5,027 nucleotides of DNA from DATDQA01 sp035292505. Lineage in GTDB: Bacteria > Bacteroidota > Bacteroidia > Chitinophagales > Saprospiraceae. How positions within the stretch are numbered: position 1 is the first letter of the stretch; every line of letters starts with the position of its first letter. Location of the stretch: NCBI GenBank assembly GCA_035292505.1, contig DATDQA010000306.1:1-5027 (forward strand), given 5' to 3'. Of this stretch, positions 4,747 through 5,027 are shown piece by piece. The notes beneath the pieces were generated by a model. It made no database searches. It was not told the DNA's origin and saw only the letters and a program-made list of their open reading frames with translations. The position numbers and the translations under genes were made by a program.

Positions 4747-5027
4747 TCTGCTCTCTGCTCTTTGCTCTTTGCTCTCTGCTCTTTGCTCTCTGCCCTCTGC
4801 TCTTTGCTCTCTGCCCTCTGCTTCTCTGCCCTTTGCTCTCTGCCCTTTGCTCTCTGCTCTCTGCTCTCTGCTCTCTGCTCTCTGCTCTTTGCCCTTTGCT
4901 CTTTGCTCTATGCCCTCTGCTCTCTGCTCTTTGCCCTTTGCTCTTTGCTCTTTGCTCTCTGCTCTTTGCCCTCTGCTCTCTGCTCTCTGCTCTCTGCTCT
5001 CTGCCCTCTGCTCTATGCCCTCTGCCC
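4747..5027. repeat. Long heptamer tandem array, T-N-T-G-C-Y-C, at least 40 units
   Basis: Reading by hand in 7-base steps from 4747 gives 10 perfect-phase units, one 8-base unit at 4817-4824 (TCTGCTTC), then 29 units in phase to the last base, so the array continues past the window. Among the 39 true heptamers only positions 2 and 6 vary. Position 2 is C 23 times, T 14 and A 2. Position 6 is T 28 times and C 11. The five other positions never change. A worn unit (TCATCTC) may precede it at 4740-4746. No gene is visible in 4689-5027. The array lies upstream of the four-helix-bundle gene, whose sense strand carries the purine-rich version. Confidence 0.95.

Noticed and set aside
4747..5027. CRISPR array
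   Set aside because: The units are contiguous 7-mers without spacers, far shorter than CRISPR repeats, and no cas gene is present.

Overview
The window looks like chromosomal DNA of a Bacteroidota member, most likely a Chitinophagia or Sphingobacteriia-type genome. This rests on the FeoB sequence style, the lack of Shine-Dalgarno sites in front of most genes, a perfect TAnnTTTG promoter -7 box, an S23/four-helix-bundle gene and abundant intergenic 7-bp tandem repeats. The assignment is inferred from sequence style, not from a database search.

Layout from left to right. (1) Positions 1-182 hold the C-terminal end of an unidentified protein with one membrane segment. (2) Positions 276-946 hold a two-gene toxin-antitoxin module of the MntA/HepT type. 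It has an intact minimal nucleotidyltransferase (311-610) and an overlapping HEPN RNase (594-946) broken by a one-base frameshift near 698-705, although its RX4HXY active site is intact. (3) Positions 947-1357 are intergenic and run into the end of feoB. They carry a 143-bp tandem repeat containing three copies of the last 13 shared FeoB codons plus two copies of a hairpin and G-rich segment. (4) Positions 1306-3596 on the minus strand are a feoA-feoB ferrous iron uptake operon with an 8-bp gap. (5) Positions 3597-3889 are a divergent intergenic region with two small 7-bp tandem arrays. (6) Positions 3890-4259 are a DUF486 (DMT_6) small membrane protein gene broken by a one-base insertion at about 4024. 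(7) Positions 4329-4688 on the minus strand encode a four-helix-bundle (S23/IVP) protein. It lies between a short and a very long heptamer array whose units face each other. The long array (4747-5027) holds 40 units and runs off the end of the window.

How the genes relate. feoA and feoB work together in Fe(II) uptake. The nucleotidyltransferase would neutralise the HEPN RNase if the latter is still made. The other genes have no evident functional link. The most notable signal is at the 3' end of feoB. The gene-distal copy of the FeoB C-terminal codons differs from the functional copy only at synonymous positions and is followed by a different three-residue tail of the same length. It therefore looks like the displaced original gene end, with the present end supplied by an incoming 143-bp unit that then sits in tandem. 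The second notable theme is that every intergenic micro-array in the right half of the window has a 7-bp period.
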